A DNA stretch of 15,905 nucleotides from Asterionellopsis glacialis (taxonomy: Eukaryota > Bacillariophyta > Plagiogrammaphyceae > Rhaphoneidales > Asterionellopsidaceae). The notes under the pieces are model-generated. The model did no database searches. It had not been told where the DNA came from and was given only the letters and a program-made list of their open reading frames with translations. Every line of letters begins with the position of its first letter. Within the stretch, counting starts at the first letter, position 1. The stretch is from NCBI GenBank assembly GCA_014885115.2, contig WKLE02002683.1, forward strand, positions 1 through 15,905. The letters run 5' to 3'. A program made the translations under genes and the position numbers. Below, piece by piece: positions 7,009-14,360 of this stretch.

Positions 7009-10000
7009 ATGAACAATAACGACACAACTAATAAGAACAACAACATCACGACTACTACTACAAGTAACAACAAGGTGGTGGATGAAAACGAATCAAGATT
7101 CGTCAAAAAGAAAATTAATGAAATCTTTGGTGTATTAACAAGTAACAATAAAAACAAGAATTCCAAAAGTAACAATACTGTACGTTGGGAACGAATACGA
7201 GAAATTTGGTATAATGACATAAAGCCTTCTCCCTATGTAAGAGCATTATGCATGTATACAGAAAAACATCAGGACACTACATTATTAATGTGGCTTATTG
7301 CTAAGGGTTCACCGTTAGATATAGTGCAACAGATACTTGAAGTTTGTCCCGAAACGATTCAACAACGGGAAGTTGTCAAACGAAGCGTATATCATTATGC
7401 ATTAAGAAAACATGCATCCTTAGAAACTGTCAAAGCACTTTTGGATGTATGTCCAGAGGTTGCCAAAGAAAAAAGTTTGACAGGATGGACAGCATTAAGT
7501 TATGCCATAGAAAATGGAGTATCAGACGATATAATTTTATCTCTTATCGATGCTAATCCTGAAACATCTCAAGAAAAAGATCTCTCTGGAAGAACACCAC
7601 TACAGCATGGCATGGAGTGTAGACTCAAGTCGAACGTGATTAAAGCTCTTCTTAATGCGTATCCTGATGCTGCCAAAGGACGTGATGAGAAAGGACGAGT
7701 TCCACTTTATCGGGGTATTACATTGTATTCGTCATATCTTGATGTTATCCAAGCACTACTTGATGCATATCCTGGTGCTGTAGTGGAGAAGGATAACTGG
7801 GGTTGGACTCCATTGTATTGTGCCATTAGATCGCAAACACCATCCGATGTAATTATAGCGATGATAAATACAATGCCTGATGCTGTAAAGGATAAAGATG
7901 AAAGTGGTCGGACATTCTTACATTGGTCATTGAAGAAGAAAGCCCCATTGGATGTTATAAAAGCTATCGTTGATGTATATCCTGGTGCAGTTGCCGAAAC
8001 AGACAGGAGTGGTAGGACCCCGTTGGGGATGGCTCTTGAAAATGAAGTGTCTCAAGAAATTATTGATGTCTTACTTGATGCAGACAGTGGTATAAATGAA
8101 TGTGACGCTTCGTCAGCTATTGCAAAGCATGTACACTTTGATCCTGAACCGACAACTGAAACCGTTTTACATAATGGTGTTTCCATGTTAGCACCCCCTT
8201 TGAGTGAAAATGATACAAATGATTCTGCCTCATATAACACTTTCGATTTGAGCAACCACGGTATGACAGAATTGCATTCGGCCATCGATACAGGAGATTC
8301 GTATGAAACTATCAAAGCACTCCTTGATGCCAATCCTGGTGCTGCTAAGGAAAAGGATGATGAAGGCACAACTCCTTTGTTGCTCGCAGTGCAATTTGAC
8401 GCCTCGGAGGAAATAATAATGGCCGTTCTCAAGGCGTATCCCGGCGCAGCCAAGGAAAAGGACAACTTTGGCAAAATCCCGTTACTTAGCATACAAAGCA
8501 CTACCTCATTAAACGTTGTTAAAGCTTTGTTAAAAGCATATCCAGATGGTACCAAAGAGAAGAATTCTAGGGGTTGGACAGTTCTACATAATCAAGTAGG
8601 CCAAAGAGACCCTTCGTTGGGCGTTGTCAAAGCTCTCCTTGAAACAAATATGGACATAGCAGGAGAGAAAAATGACAATGGTCAAACACCTTTACATTTA
8701 GCAATCTTATCCGGAAGATCTCTTGATGTAATCAAATTTTTGTTGGACATTTATCCGAATGCCTCTAAAATGAAAGATGGTGATGGGATGACTCCTCTGC
8801 ATTACTTTGCATGTTCTGGTTCTTTTAGTGACGAGGGGGACAAACTACGTATTTTCAAAGCTCTACTTGCGGCATATCCTGAAGCAATCCGAGAAAAGAC
8901 TCAATTAGGTTATACTCCGTTGCATTGTGTATTGAAAGTTCAAAAGTCGTTTGAGGAGGTCGAACTTTTGCTTCTGGCCGGTCCGGATGTAGCTAAGGAG
9001 AAAGATCGCTGTGGTCAGACACCTTTTCATCACGCTATTCAATGTCGCCAGGCATCTACGAAAGTTCTGAAAATGATTCTTGAGTCTTCCCCTGATGTCG
9101 CAATGGAGAAAGACGAAGATGGACGCACTCCTTTACATGAATGGATTTCCGCATATGAAACATATGGTACACAGGAACTTTCTCTGTGCATTTTGAAATC
9201 ATTGATCAAAGCCTACCCGCATGCCGTGAAAGCGAAAGACAATTTTGATCAAACACCTGTTCATATTGGAATGTATGGATTTGCTTCCTTCGATTATATG
9301 CAAGTTTTGCTTGGAGAATATCCAGAAGCAACGTTTGAGATAGAAGGATTGTCTGAGTACATCAAAGATATCACGTTTAAAAAGTCGGAAAAAATTGGTT
9401 ATAATCATCTGTCAACAAACGATTCAGATCTAATCGATGCTACAAGGTACAACAATCTAGCTAAGATCAAACACATTGTCAGTGCGGCTGACAAGAATGA
9501 CCGCCGGAGACTAGTGCAAAATCTTTTGAGCAACTACTTCCAGAGTCTACGAGCTCCTCCAGATCATTTCCGGGATGATTATGAGAGGGGATGTCAGTCA
9601 GCAGGCCGCATTGAAAACAATCGCGCAATACAGCCAGAAGCAGTTCTAAGGTCACTCCAACTTGTGAGAAAATGGCTTCAAGATGGCCGTGCGTTGCACC
9701 AACTTTGTCATCGGTCTGATAGGAGCTCTATTCTAAGTTTTTTTGCCATTTTAAGTGACACAGAAATTGGCACTCCCAAAAACATTCCCTGTTTAGATTT
9801 AAATGAAGAGCCTATTTCAGGATGGACTCCACTTGAAATTCTTGTCGATGCAGACACTGAAGATGCATCGGGTGTCTTCTTTGAAACTTACGAGCAGCTC
9901 ACAACTAGCAGCGATATCGAAATTGAAGTAACCACGACTATCAGGGACATTTGGAATAGGCAGTACACATTACCGTTGTTCAAATCAGTTGCTCGGGTGA

Positions 10001-10899
10001 ACGGAATAACATGGGATAAGATTGCAGACAGGGCAAAGCAGGCCAATACCGACAAGTTGAGAAAATGGGGTCAAACATATGGCCGTTTATTGGGAAAGTA
10101 CAGGATTAACTCTGATGAAGACCCAAAGCACATTTCTGATACGTGTGTTGTCGTGTTTGGTACCGAACTTCGCCAAGGAAAAGGTAATAAGAAGATGCAA
10201 GAAGTTAAGGTCGCCCTCAAATTCATGGTAGATGACAACTCTTTCAAAAGAGAAATTGAAAGTCGCTCAAAGATTTCCAGTAATATACAGGTTGATTTTG
10301 TGGTTGGCATCCGTGCTGCATTCACCTCGAGGTGTGAAAAGGACTTGACTTTCGAGTCAAGAAATGACATAAATATTTATTATGATCAAGACTTACCTAC
10401 TAAGCTCAATGGCTTTGATAGAATCAGATTACAAAGTAAGTCAAACGGGGTGCAGCAACGTAAACTTAACCATCTGTTAGTAATGGATTGTGGAACAGGA
10501 AGTGACCTAAGTGATGTCCTTTCCCATCAAAATATCGCACGTGTTAATCTTCCTATGGCAATTCATATTGCTCGAAGCATTGCTGAGGATCTCCAAGATC
10601 TAAATGAGCAGTGTGGTGTCATGCATGGTGATGTGAAAGCTCGCAATTTTGTTTCGCTTGCTATCGGAGGAGAATATGCTGTGATTGACCTCGATAACGC
10701 GGCTCGCATAGGAGTTGATAGTGCAGGGCAAAAACGAACAAGTTCGGGATATCTGCCACCAGAACAGGCATCTATCGAGTATTCCTTGCGCATTTTTGAT
10801 GGGAAAAGAGATGATCCACAAGCTCTGGAGAAGATCAATCTCGAAATCGACAAGTTGAAGAAACGCTGGATGGGCGTAGTCAGTGATTTCAACGCTTGA
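7009..10899 (+). CDS. Ankyrin repeats plus kinase N-lobe and catalytic core (first segment)
   Basis: 1296 residues from an ATG. Residues 1-85 are Asn/Thr/Lys-rich and disordered. Residues about 90-775 hold 18 ankyrin-like repeats of about 34 residues in two blocks (8 and 10), separated by a Ser/Thr-rich linker of about 60 residues. Their consensus is close to ALLDAYPGAAKEKDxxG followed by TPLHxAI. After a helical region of about 250 residues comes a divergent kinase: VALKF with the beta3 lysine (K1071), no clear glycine-rich loop, LLVMDCGTGSDL in the hinge region, catalytic HGDVKARN (D1208, N1213), DLD in place of DFG (D1229 of residues 1227-1229), and GYLPPEQA (1247-1254) for the APE motif. 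The Lys, catalytic Asp and Asn are kept; the metal-binding triplet survives as DLD. Activity is possible if the whole domain is made, but this segment alone stops before subdomain IX. The role is unknown; ankyrins imply a protein partner. Confidence 0.85.
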   Translation: MNNNDTTNKNNNITTTTTSNNKVVDENESRFVKKKINEIFGVLTSNNKNKNSKSNNTVRWERIREIWYNDIKPSPYVRALCMYTEKHQDTTLLMWLIAKGSPLDIVQQILEVCPETIQQREVVKRSVYHYALRKHASLETVKALLDVCPEVAKEKSLTGWTALSYAIENGVSDDIILSLIDANPETSQEKDLSGRTPLQHGMECRLKSNVIKALLNAYPDAAKGRDEKGRVPLYRGITLYSSYLDVIQALLDAYPGAVVEKDNWGWTPLYCAIRSQTPSDVIIAMINTMPDAVKDKDESGRTFLHWSLKKKAPLDVIKAIVDVYPGAVAETDRSGRTPLGMALENEVSQEIIDVLLDADSGINECDASSAIAKHVHFDPEPTTETVLHNGVSMLAPPLSENDTNDSASYNTFDLSNHGMTELHSAIDTGDSYETIKALLDANPGAAKEKDDEGTTPLLLAVQFDASEEIIMAVLKAYPGAAKEKDNFGKIPLLSIQSTTSLNVVKALLKAYPDGTKEKNSRGWTVLHNQVGQRDPSLGVVKALLETNMDIAGEKNDNGQTPLHLAILSGRSLDVIKFLLDIYPNASKMKDGDGMTPLHYFACSGSFSDEGDKLRIFKALLAAYPEAIREKTQLGYTPLHCVLKVQKSFEEVELLLLAGPDVAKEKDRCGQTPFHHAIQCRQASTKVLKMILESSPDVAMEKDEDGRTPLHEWISAYETYGTQELSLCILKSLIKAYPHAVKAKDNFDQTPVHIGMYGFASFDYMQVLLGEYPEATFEIEGLSEYIKDITFKKSEKIGYNHLSTNDSDLIDATRYNNLAKIKHIVSAADKNDRRRLVQNLLSNYFQSLRAPPDHFRDDYERGCQSAGRIENNRAIQPEAVLRSLQLVRKWLQDGRALHQLCHRSDRSSILSFFAILSDTEIGTPKNIPCLDLNEEPISGWTPLEILVDADTEDASGVFFETYEQLTTSSDIEIEVTTTIRDIWNRQYTLPLFKSVARVNGITWDKIADRAKQANTDKLRKWGQTYGRLLGKYRINSDEDPKHISDTCVVVFGTELRQGKGNKKMQEVKVALKFMVDDNSFKREIESRSKISSNIQVDFVVGIRAAFTSRCEKDLTFESRNDINIYYDQDLPTKLNGFDRIRLQSKSNGVQQRKLNHLLVMDCGTGSDLSDVLSHQNIARVNLPMAIHIARSIAEDLQDLNEQCGVMHGDVKARNFVSLAIGGEYAVIDLDNAARIGVDSAGQKRTSSGYLPPEQASIEYSLRIFDGKRDDPQALEKINLEIDKLKKRWMGVVSDFNA

Positions 10900-11242
10900 T
10901 TTCGATGAGAAGGCGAAGGAAAGTGACGCCATACGAAAGGCTATTACAGAAGCCGAAAAGAAAAAACAAGAGGTTGAAAGCCCAACGCGACCCAAAGATG
11001 TTGTAGCTTCAGCTCAATACGATATGTGGTGCTTTGGGGTTCTCCTATTCTATATGTGCACAGGAGAACAGCTTTTCCGTGTCGATAATAAGGAACATGT
11101 CACATCTAACGATGAGCTTCTGACAATAATGAATTGGGATGAAGATGCCAAGAGCAAGCGCCTTGAAGCTATCCCTGATGGCTGGCCGAAGACCCTTGTA
11201 TCTGATCTTCTTCAACGAGACCCGGCCAAGCGGCCACAGTAA
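10880..11242 (+). CDS. Kinase C-lobe segment (second segment, shifted +1)
   Basis: Read in the frame one base on from the previous segment. Its first residues overlap the end of that segment. It completes a long charged insert rich in Lys and Glu (about 10900-10990) and then gives YDMWCFGVLLFYMCTG, the DxWxFG of subdomain IX (11021-11038), and RDPAKRP of subdomain XI (11216-11236), whose arginine pairs with the APE glutamate in kinases. It ends at TAA 11240-11242. The first ATG inside (10883) is not thought to be a real start, since the segment lacks an N-lobe and catalytic loop. It makes sense only joined to the upstream segment. Confidence 0.6.
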   Translation, partial: SVISTLDFDEKAKESDAIRKAITEAEKKKQEVESPTRPKDVVASAQYDMWCFGVLLFYMCTGEQLFRVDNKEHVTSNDELLTIMNWDEDAKSKRLEAIPDGWPKTLVSDLLQRDPAKRPQ

Positions 11243-12184
11243 TGGGATACTATAATTAGCAGGTTAGGAAGCTTCAAGAGCGAGTCAACAAGACATTTGG
11301 AATTAGTTGGTATTATTCGATCGGAGGCAAGGATGCTCAAGGATTCTTTAAAAAGAATCGAAGAAAGCATCAACAATATTCCTGATTTTCTTGTTCAAAT
11401 GGAGAATGTACATTGCCCCTATCTCTTTCAAATAGTAACAAAGGACGACTTTGAAAAGTTCCAAGCAGATAATGACGTCCAGACAGAGCCTGACGGGGTA
11501 ATGACTGCACTGAATCGTGCCGAAAGTTACTTCAAGCATGCAAGTGAAATCCTACAGTATTACCTCTCAGGTAATCTTAAAGAGAAAGCTAAATCTGGTA
11601 TTCTCAATCAGGCTTGGTCAAAAATGACTGGTAAAAAGAAAGATGTTCTTTACTTACAGCTTCTATGCGGGTGGACATTCCAGCCAGTAGTAACCTACAA
11701 GGTTGAAACTACTACATACGCGGAAGAATTTGTAAAAGTGGCGGAGCTGGGTGCAAAAGTCTGCACTGTTGCCATTAAACTTGCAATCCTATGGAATGTG
11801 GCATCAGATACAGCGAGGATGTTCGGCTACCCCATTCCTAATGTTCCACAAGACCAGGTTGAGAAAGCATATGATTTTCTCACTGATGTTGACAAATCGG
11901 AAGAGATCAATTCTTTGAGAGAAAAGGAAAGAGAAGGATTAGATTTGTCAGAACTTGATGAATTTGACTCTTTTCTTCAAAGACTGGAGGAGGAAGGGAA
12001 AATGCGCCACATGCAAGGTGACTTCAACAAGGAGAACCTCAAGGGCAGGCGGTGGAGAGAAGCTTTGAAAGTACAACATACGCAGATCAATGGCAAGAAG
12101 AAGGTCACATATGTATCAAGCAAAGAAGTTGAAAAAATGGGACCGTACAACGCTAAAGATCATGGTAACCGCATTGCACAGTAG
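11243..12184 (+). CDS. C-terminal module of ankyrin-kinase (third segment, after in-frame TAA)
   Basis: Same frame as the preceding segment. It opens with WDTIISRLGSF, which completes the final kinase helix, and runs to TAG at 12182-12184. If translated alone, the first conventional ATG after the TAA (11333) would give about 283 residues; a TTG at 11297 (codes Leu) is not a credible start. Seen in it: a helix with IEESINNIPDFLVQ, a HCPYLFQIV segment, LYLQLLCGWTFQP, a helical Ala/Val-rich stretch (VAELGAKVCTVAIKLAILWN), FGYPIPNVP and a highly charged end. I have the impression that similar tails follow repeat-kinase or Roco-like proteins in stramenopiles, but I cannot confirm it. No catalytic motif was recognised. 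Confidence 0.55.
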   Translation, partial: WDTIISRLGSFKSESTRHLELVGIIRSEARMLKDSLKRIEESINNIPDFLVQMENVHCPYLFQIVTKDDFEKFQADNDVQTEPDGVMTALNRAESYFKHASEILQYYLSGNLKEKAKSGILNQAWSKMTGKKKDVLYLQLLCGWTFQPVVTYKVETTTYAEEFVKVAELGAKVCTVAIKLAILWNVASDTARMFGYPIPNVPQDQVEKAYDFLTDVDKSEEINSLREKEREGLDLSELDEFDSFLQRLEEEGKMRHMQGDFNKENLKGRRWREALKVQHTQINGKKKVTYVSSKEVEKMGPYNAKDHGNRIAQ

Positions 12185-12691
12185 GTGATACATATATATT
12201 GCATTCATTTATGCTTTTAATAGTGTGTAGAGTAACTTTAGCGATTTTACTTTTGTATTTCAAGTGATGCTTGTTTTGATGTATCGTGCCATGCTGGTGC
12301 CTCTACTGTTCTAATAAACAACATTTATCTCCGGTGGACCGAATTTGTCGTGAGTCTCTTGTAAAGGGGCTCGGCGTACGAATGAGTTTTTCTAGGTGTG
12401 TTTCTGACCTAAAGATGCATGTAGCTATTGAATACTCGTAGCTAAAAATAGCAAATGATAGGGCCAAGATGTGCACGTAACACCATTCCCTGGCAACAAG
12501 CAGAATTTACGTCGAATGATAGCAAAGTTCAGTGATATAAAGTTTTTAAATTAATTAAGTGCGTTGTCGGGACCCCCAAAAATTGTAGAGATTCTTGCGT
12601 GGTACAGTTGAGGAAATGTCTTCCAAATTCTGAATGTTCTAGGTGATGTGAAAATATGTGTACTTGTTTCTGTAGTTGAATTGAACACATT
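12185..12691. other. Convergent 3' intergenic region
   Basis: 507 bp between the ankyrin-kinase stop (+) and the PPR-like gene stop (-). AATAAA at 12313-12318 could be the + strand polyadenylation signal. An AT-rich stretch lies near 12535-12560. No gene is supported here. Confidence 0.5.
12313..12318 (+). promoter_or_regulatory. Possible AATAAA polyadenylation signal
   Basis: Canonical hexamer 129 bp after the stop codon of the ankyrin-kinase gene on its coding strand. AT-rich DNA yields this hexamer by chance, so it is a weak candidate. Confidence 0.25.
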
Positions 12692-13942
12692 TCAGTATAT
12701 TCCAGAAGGTTTTTGGTGACGTCTTACTTTGGAGTTTTTTCTCCACTTTTGTGGGATATTTTCAAATCCCTTGTCTTTGATTGTTTCTTCAATCCATGTA
12801 TCGAATTCTTCCCCGTTACTTGGTGTGTATGCCTGCATGGTAGAATCAATTACCATTTGATCGATTACTTGTTCCGACTTTGCTTGAGCCCACATACCGT
12901 ATGCAATATTTCCGCGAGTCTCTGATGGAGGTAAGAATTTTGCAATAATTTGCATCATGTATGCGTACGTAGCACTATTTCTATGAACAAAGTGCCTCAT
13001 GAAGTCATATGTATTGAATCCAACCTGTAACGCATTGTCCCGAACCTCCTCTTGTCCCTCCGTGTACGGAGTATTCGCACAAGCTCGTAGCACGGTATTG
13101 AAACTCATTACAGTTGGCACTGTAGCTACATTTCTATTATTTTCTATTCCTCCATCTTGGTGGTACCGTTCAATAACACGCTGCAAATAGGGAAGAGATT
13201 TCGTGGGTGTATCTGAGTGAGTGTTAAGCGCTATCGAATCCAAAATGGTATCGTACATATGTACAGTAGCTCCCGGAGATGCATAGTCTTCCAAGGTAAA
13301 CCCAACTGTTTCTTCATTTTCATCGTCCTGGGTCGCGGTAGCAGTCTTTTTTGCATTTCCAGCCGCTTCCGATTCTTCTTCCTTCCGTTCCACGGCAAGC
13401 TGACTATTCACTTCTAGACGCATTTTCATATACATTGTACCTTCTTCCTCAAGACGCTGGATGATTGAATGCATGGTATCAATTCTGTCTGCTGGAGACA
13501 CATTGGCGGTATCATTCTCAAACATTGGATTCCTACGAGTTATACGATGCCAAATAGTATCTGGGATTTGAGCAGCATGTCCTCGAAGGACGAATTCGGC
13601 CTTTTGTACGGCTTCATCTGCTACCTTCCAAGCAGTTTCTGCTTCATCTGGCACAATATTTTTGTCGTATTTGTAAAGTGAGCCAGGTTTTGCTTGAAGC
13701 AATTCCTCTGTAAGATCATTCAGTTGAACAATTGAAAGACAAGCACGTGGTACTGATGACCGTGAGTGACGTGTTGGAAATACTATCGATGCACCACTAC
13801 TACCACCGCCATTTTTTTCGGGTGATGATGGTGATGATGATGATTCAGTTGACATCGCAGCGGAAGCTGCAGAGCTGAAGCAAGCATGACGAGACCTCAC
13901 TAACGGGTTCACTCTAAGTAACCGCCAATGGACAACCGACAT
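12692..13942 (-). CDS. PPR-like protein, probably mitochondrial
   Basis: 416 residues from the ATG at 13942. Residues 1-30 have several Arg, no acidic residues, and an SSAASAA stretch, as in a mitochondrial presequence; there is no hydrophobic signal peptide of the type needed for diatom plastids. A Ser/Gly-rich linker (31-60) is followed by helical sequence. Pentatricopeptide-like helix pairs are seen at about 228-262, 277-312 (VMSFNTVLRACANTP is the clearest) and 323-357 (SATYAYMMQIIAKF). The end, IPQKWRKNSKVRR, resembles the P-x-x-W-x-x-N-V tail I associate with diatom PPR proteins. PPR proteins bind organellar RNA for processing, stability or translation, so that role is inferred. Only about three motifs are visible, fewer than in most family members, and an acidic insert lies at 184-213. 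The gene is divergent from the 14361 open frame. Confidence 0.75.
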   Translation of the reverse strand: MSVVHWRLLRVNPLVRSRHACFSSAASAAMSTESSSSPSSPEKNGGGSSGASIVFPTRHSRSSVPRACLSIVQLNDLTEELLQAKPGSLYKYDKNIVPDEAETAWKVADEAVQKAEFVLRGHAAQIPDTIWHRITRRNPMFENDTANVSPADRIDTMHSIIQRLEEEGTMYMKMRLEVNSQLAVERKEEESEAAGNAKKTATATQDDENEETVGFTLEDYASPGATVHMYDTILDSIALNTHSDTPTKSLPYLQRVIERYHQDGGIENNRNVATVPTVMSFNTVLRACANTPYTEGQEEVRDNALQVGFNTYDFMRHFVHRNSATYAYMMQIIAKFLPPSETRGNIAYGMWAQAKSEQVIDQMVIDSTMQAYTPSNGEEFDTWIEETIKDKGFENIPQKWRKNSKVRRHQKPSGIY

Positions 13943-14360
13943 GATGGTGCTCTTCTTCTAAACTTGATTAAATTGTATTCCTGTTGGTGCCTGTGTCCGT
14001 TGCGTTCCTCTAATGTGGCAATCAATCAAGTTGTTGCAAAGGTGGGCTGCCCATTGGAATGATGGGAGGCATAGCATGTGCGAGGTTTTCGATGCGTGTC
14101 GTACATACGGCAAGCGGACGGTCGGTGGGAAAGCATCCACCAAAGAAATACCTCGCTAAGGATAGAAGGTCGGACGATAATTTACAGTCGAGTAAGTCAA
14201 ATTTTGATCAGTCCAATGAATCAAACTGAAATATCAAAAATCCCCAAAGATCCCTGCCAAACAAAGGAAAACGGAACAAAAAATATTAAAGGTATCATTA
14301 TTCATAATGTTCTGTCCGATGTTGTATGGTCGTTGGTGATTCACTGGGTGGTTTTCAATC
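13943..14360. promoter_or_regulatory. Divergent promoter region, PPR-like (-) / DUF3754-like (+)
   Basis: 418 bp between divergent start codons. CCATTGG at 14051-14057 contains a CCAAT box on the minus strand, about 110 bp upstream of the PPR-like ATG, a usual distance for NF-Y. Small open frames here (both strands) show no domain character. Both flanking proteins carry mitochondrial-type leaders, so shared control is possible but inferred. Confidence 0.4.

Larger units (their letters stand above)
7009..12184 (+). pseudogene. Ankyrin-repeat kinase gene, interrupted by frameshift and nonsense codon
   Basis: Three adjacent open stretches make one coherent protein. 7009-10899 carries the ankyrin repeats and kinase subdomains up to the PPE (APE-like) motif. 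About 10880-11239 carries kinase subdomains IX-XI. 11243-12184 carries the last kinase helix and a C-terminal module. The first two differ by one base in frame: frame 1 stops at TGA (10897-10899), and the frame used downstream is closed by TAG at 10877, so the switch must fall at about 10880-10899. The second and third share a frame and are separated by one TAA (11240-11242); the codons right after it read WDTIISRL, the expected final kinase helix. Degradation otherwise looks minimal. A decaying gene, a sequence error or one allele is likelier than splicing, because no intron of normal length fits without deleting conserved residues. Confidence 0.6.

Noticed and set aside
8052..8555. 167-codon minus-strand open frame inside the ankyrin region
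   Set aside because: Antisense shadow of the ankyrin repeats; its apparent repeated motifs are the complement of the repeat codons.
10876..10949. Intron from GTAGTC to CTATTACAG to remove the frame break
   Set aside because: The resulting length (74 nt) puts the downstream exon in the wrong frame, which meets a stop before the DxWxFG motif.
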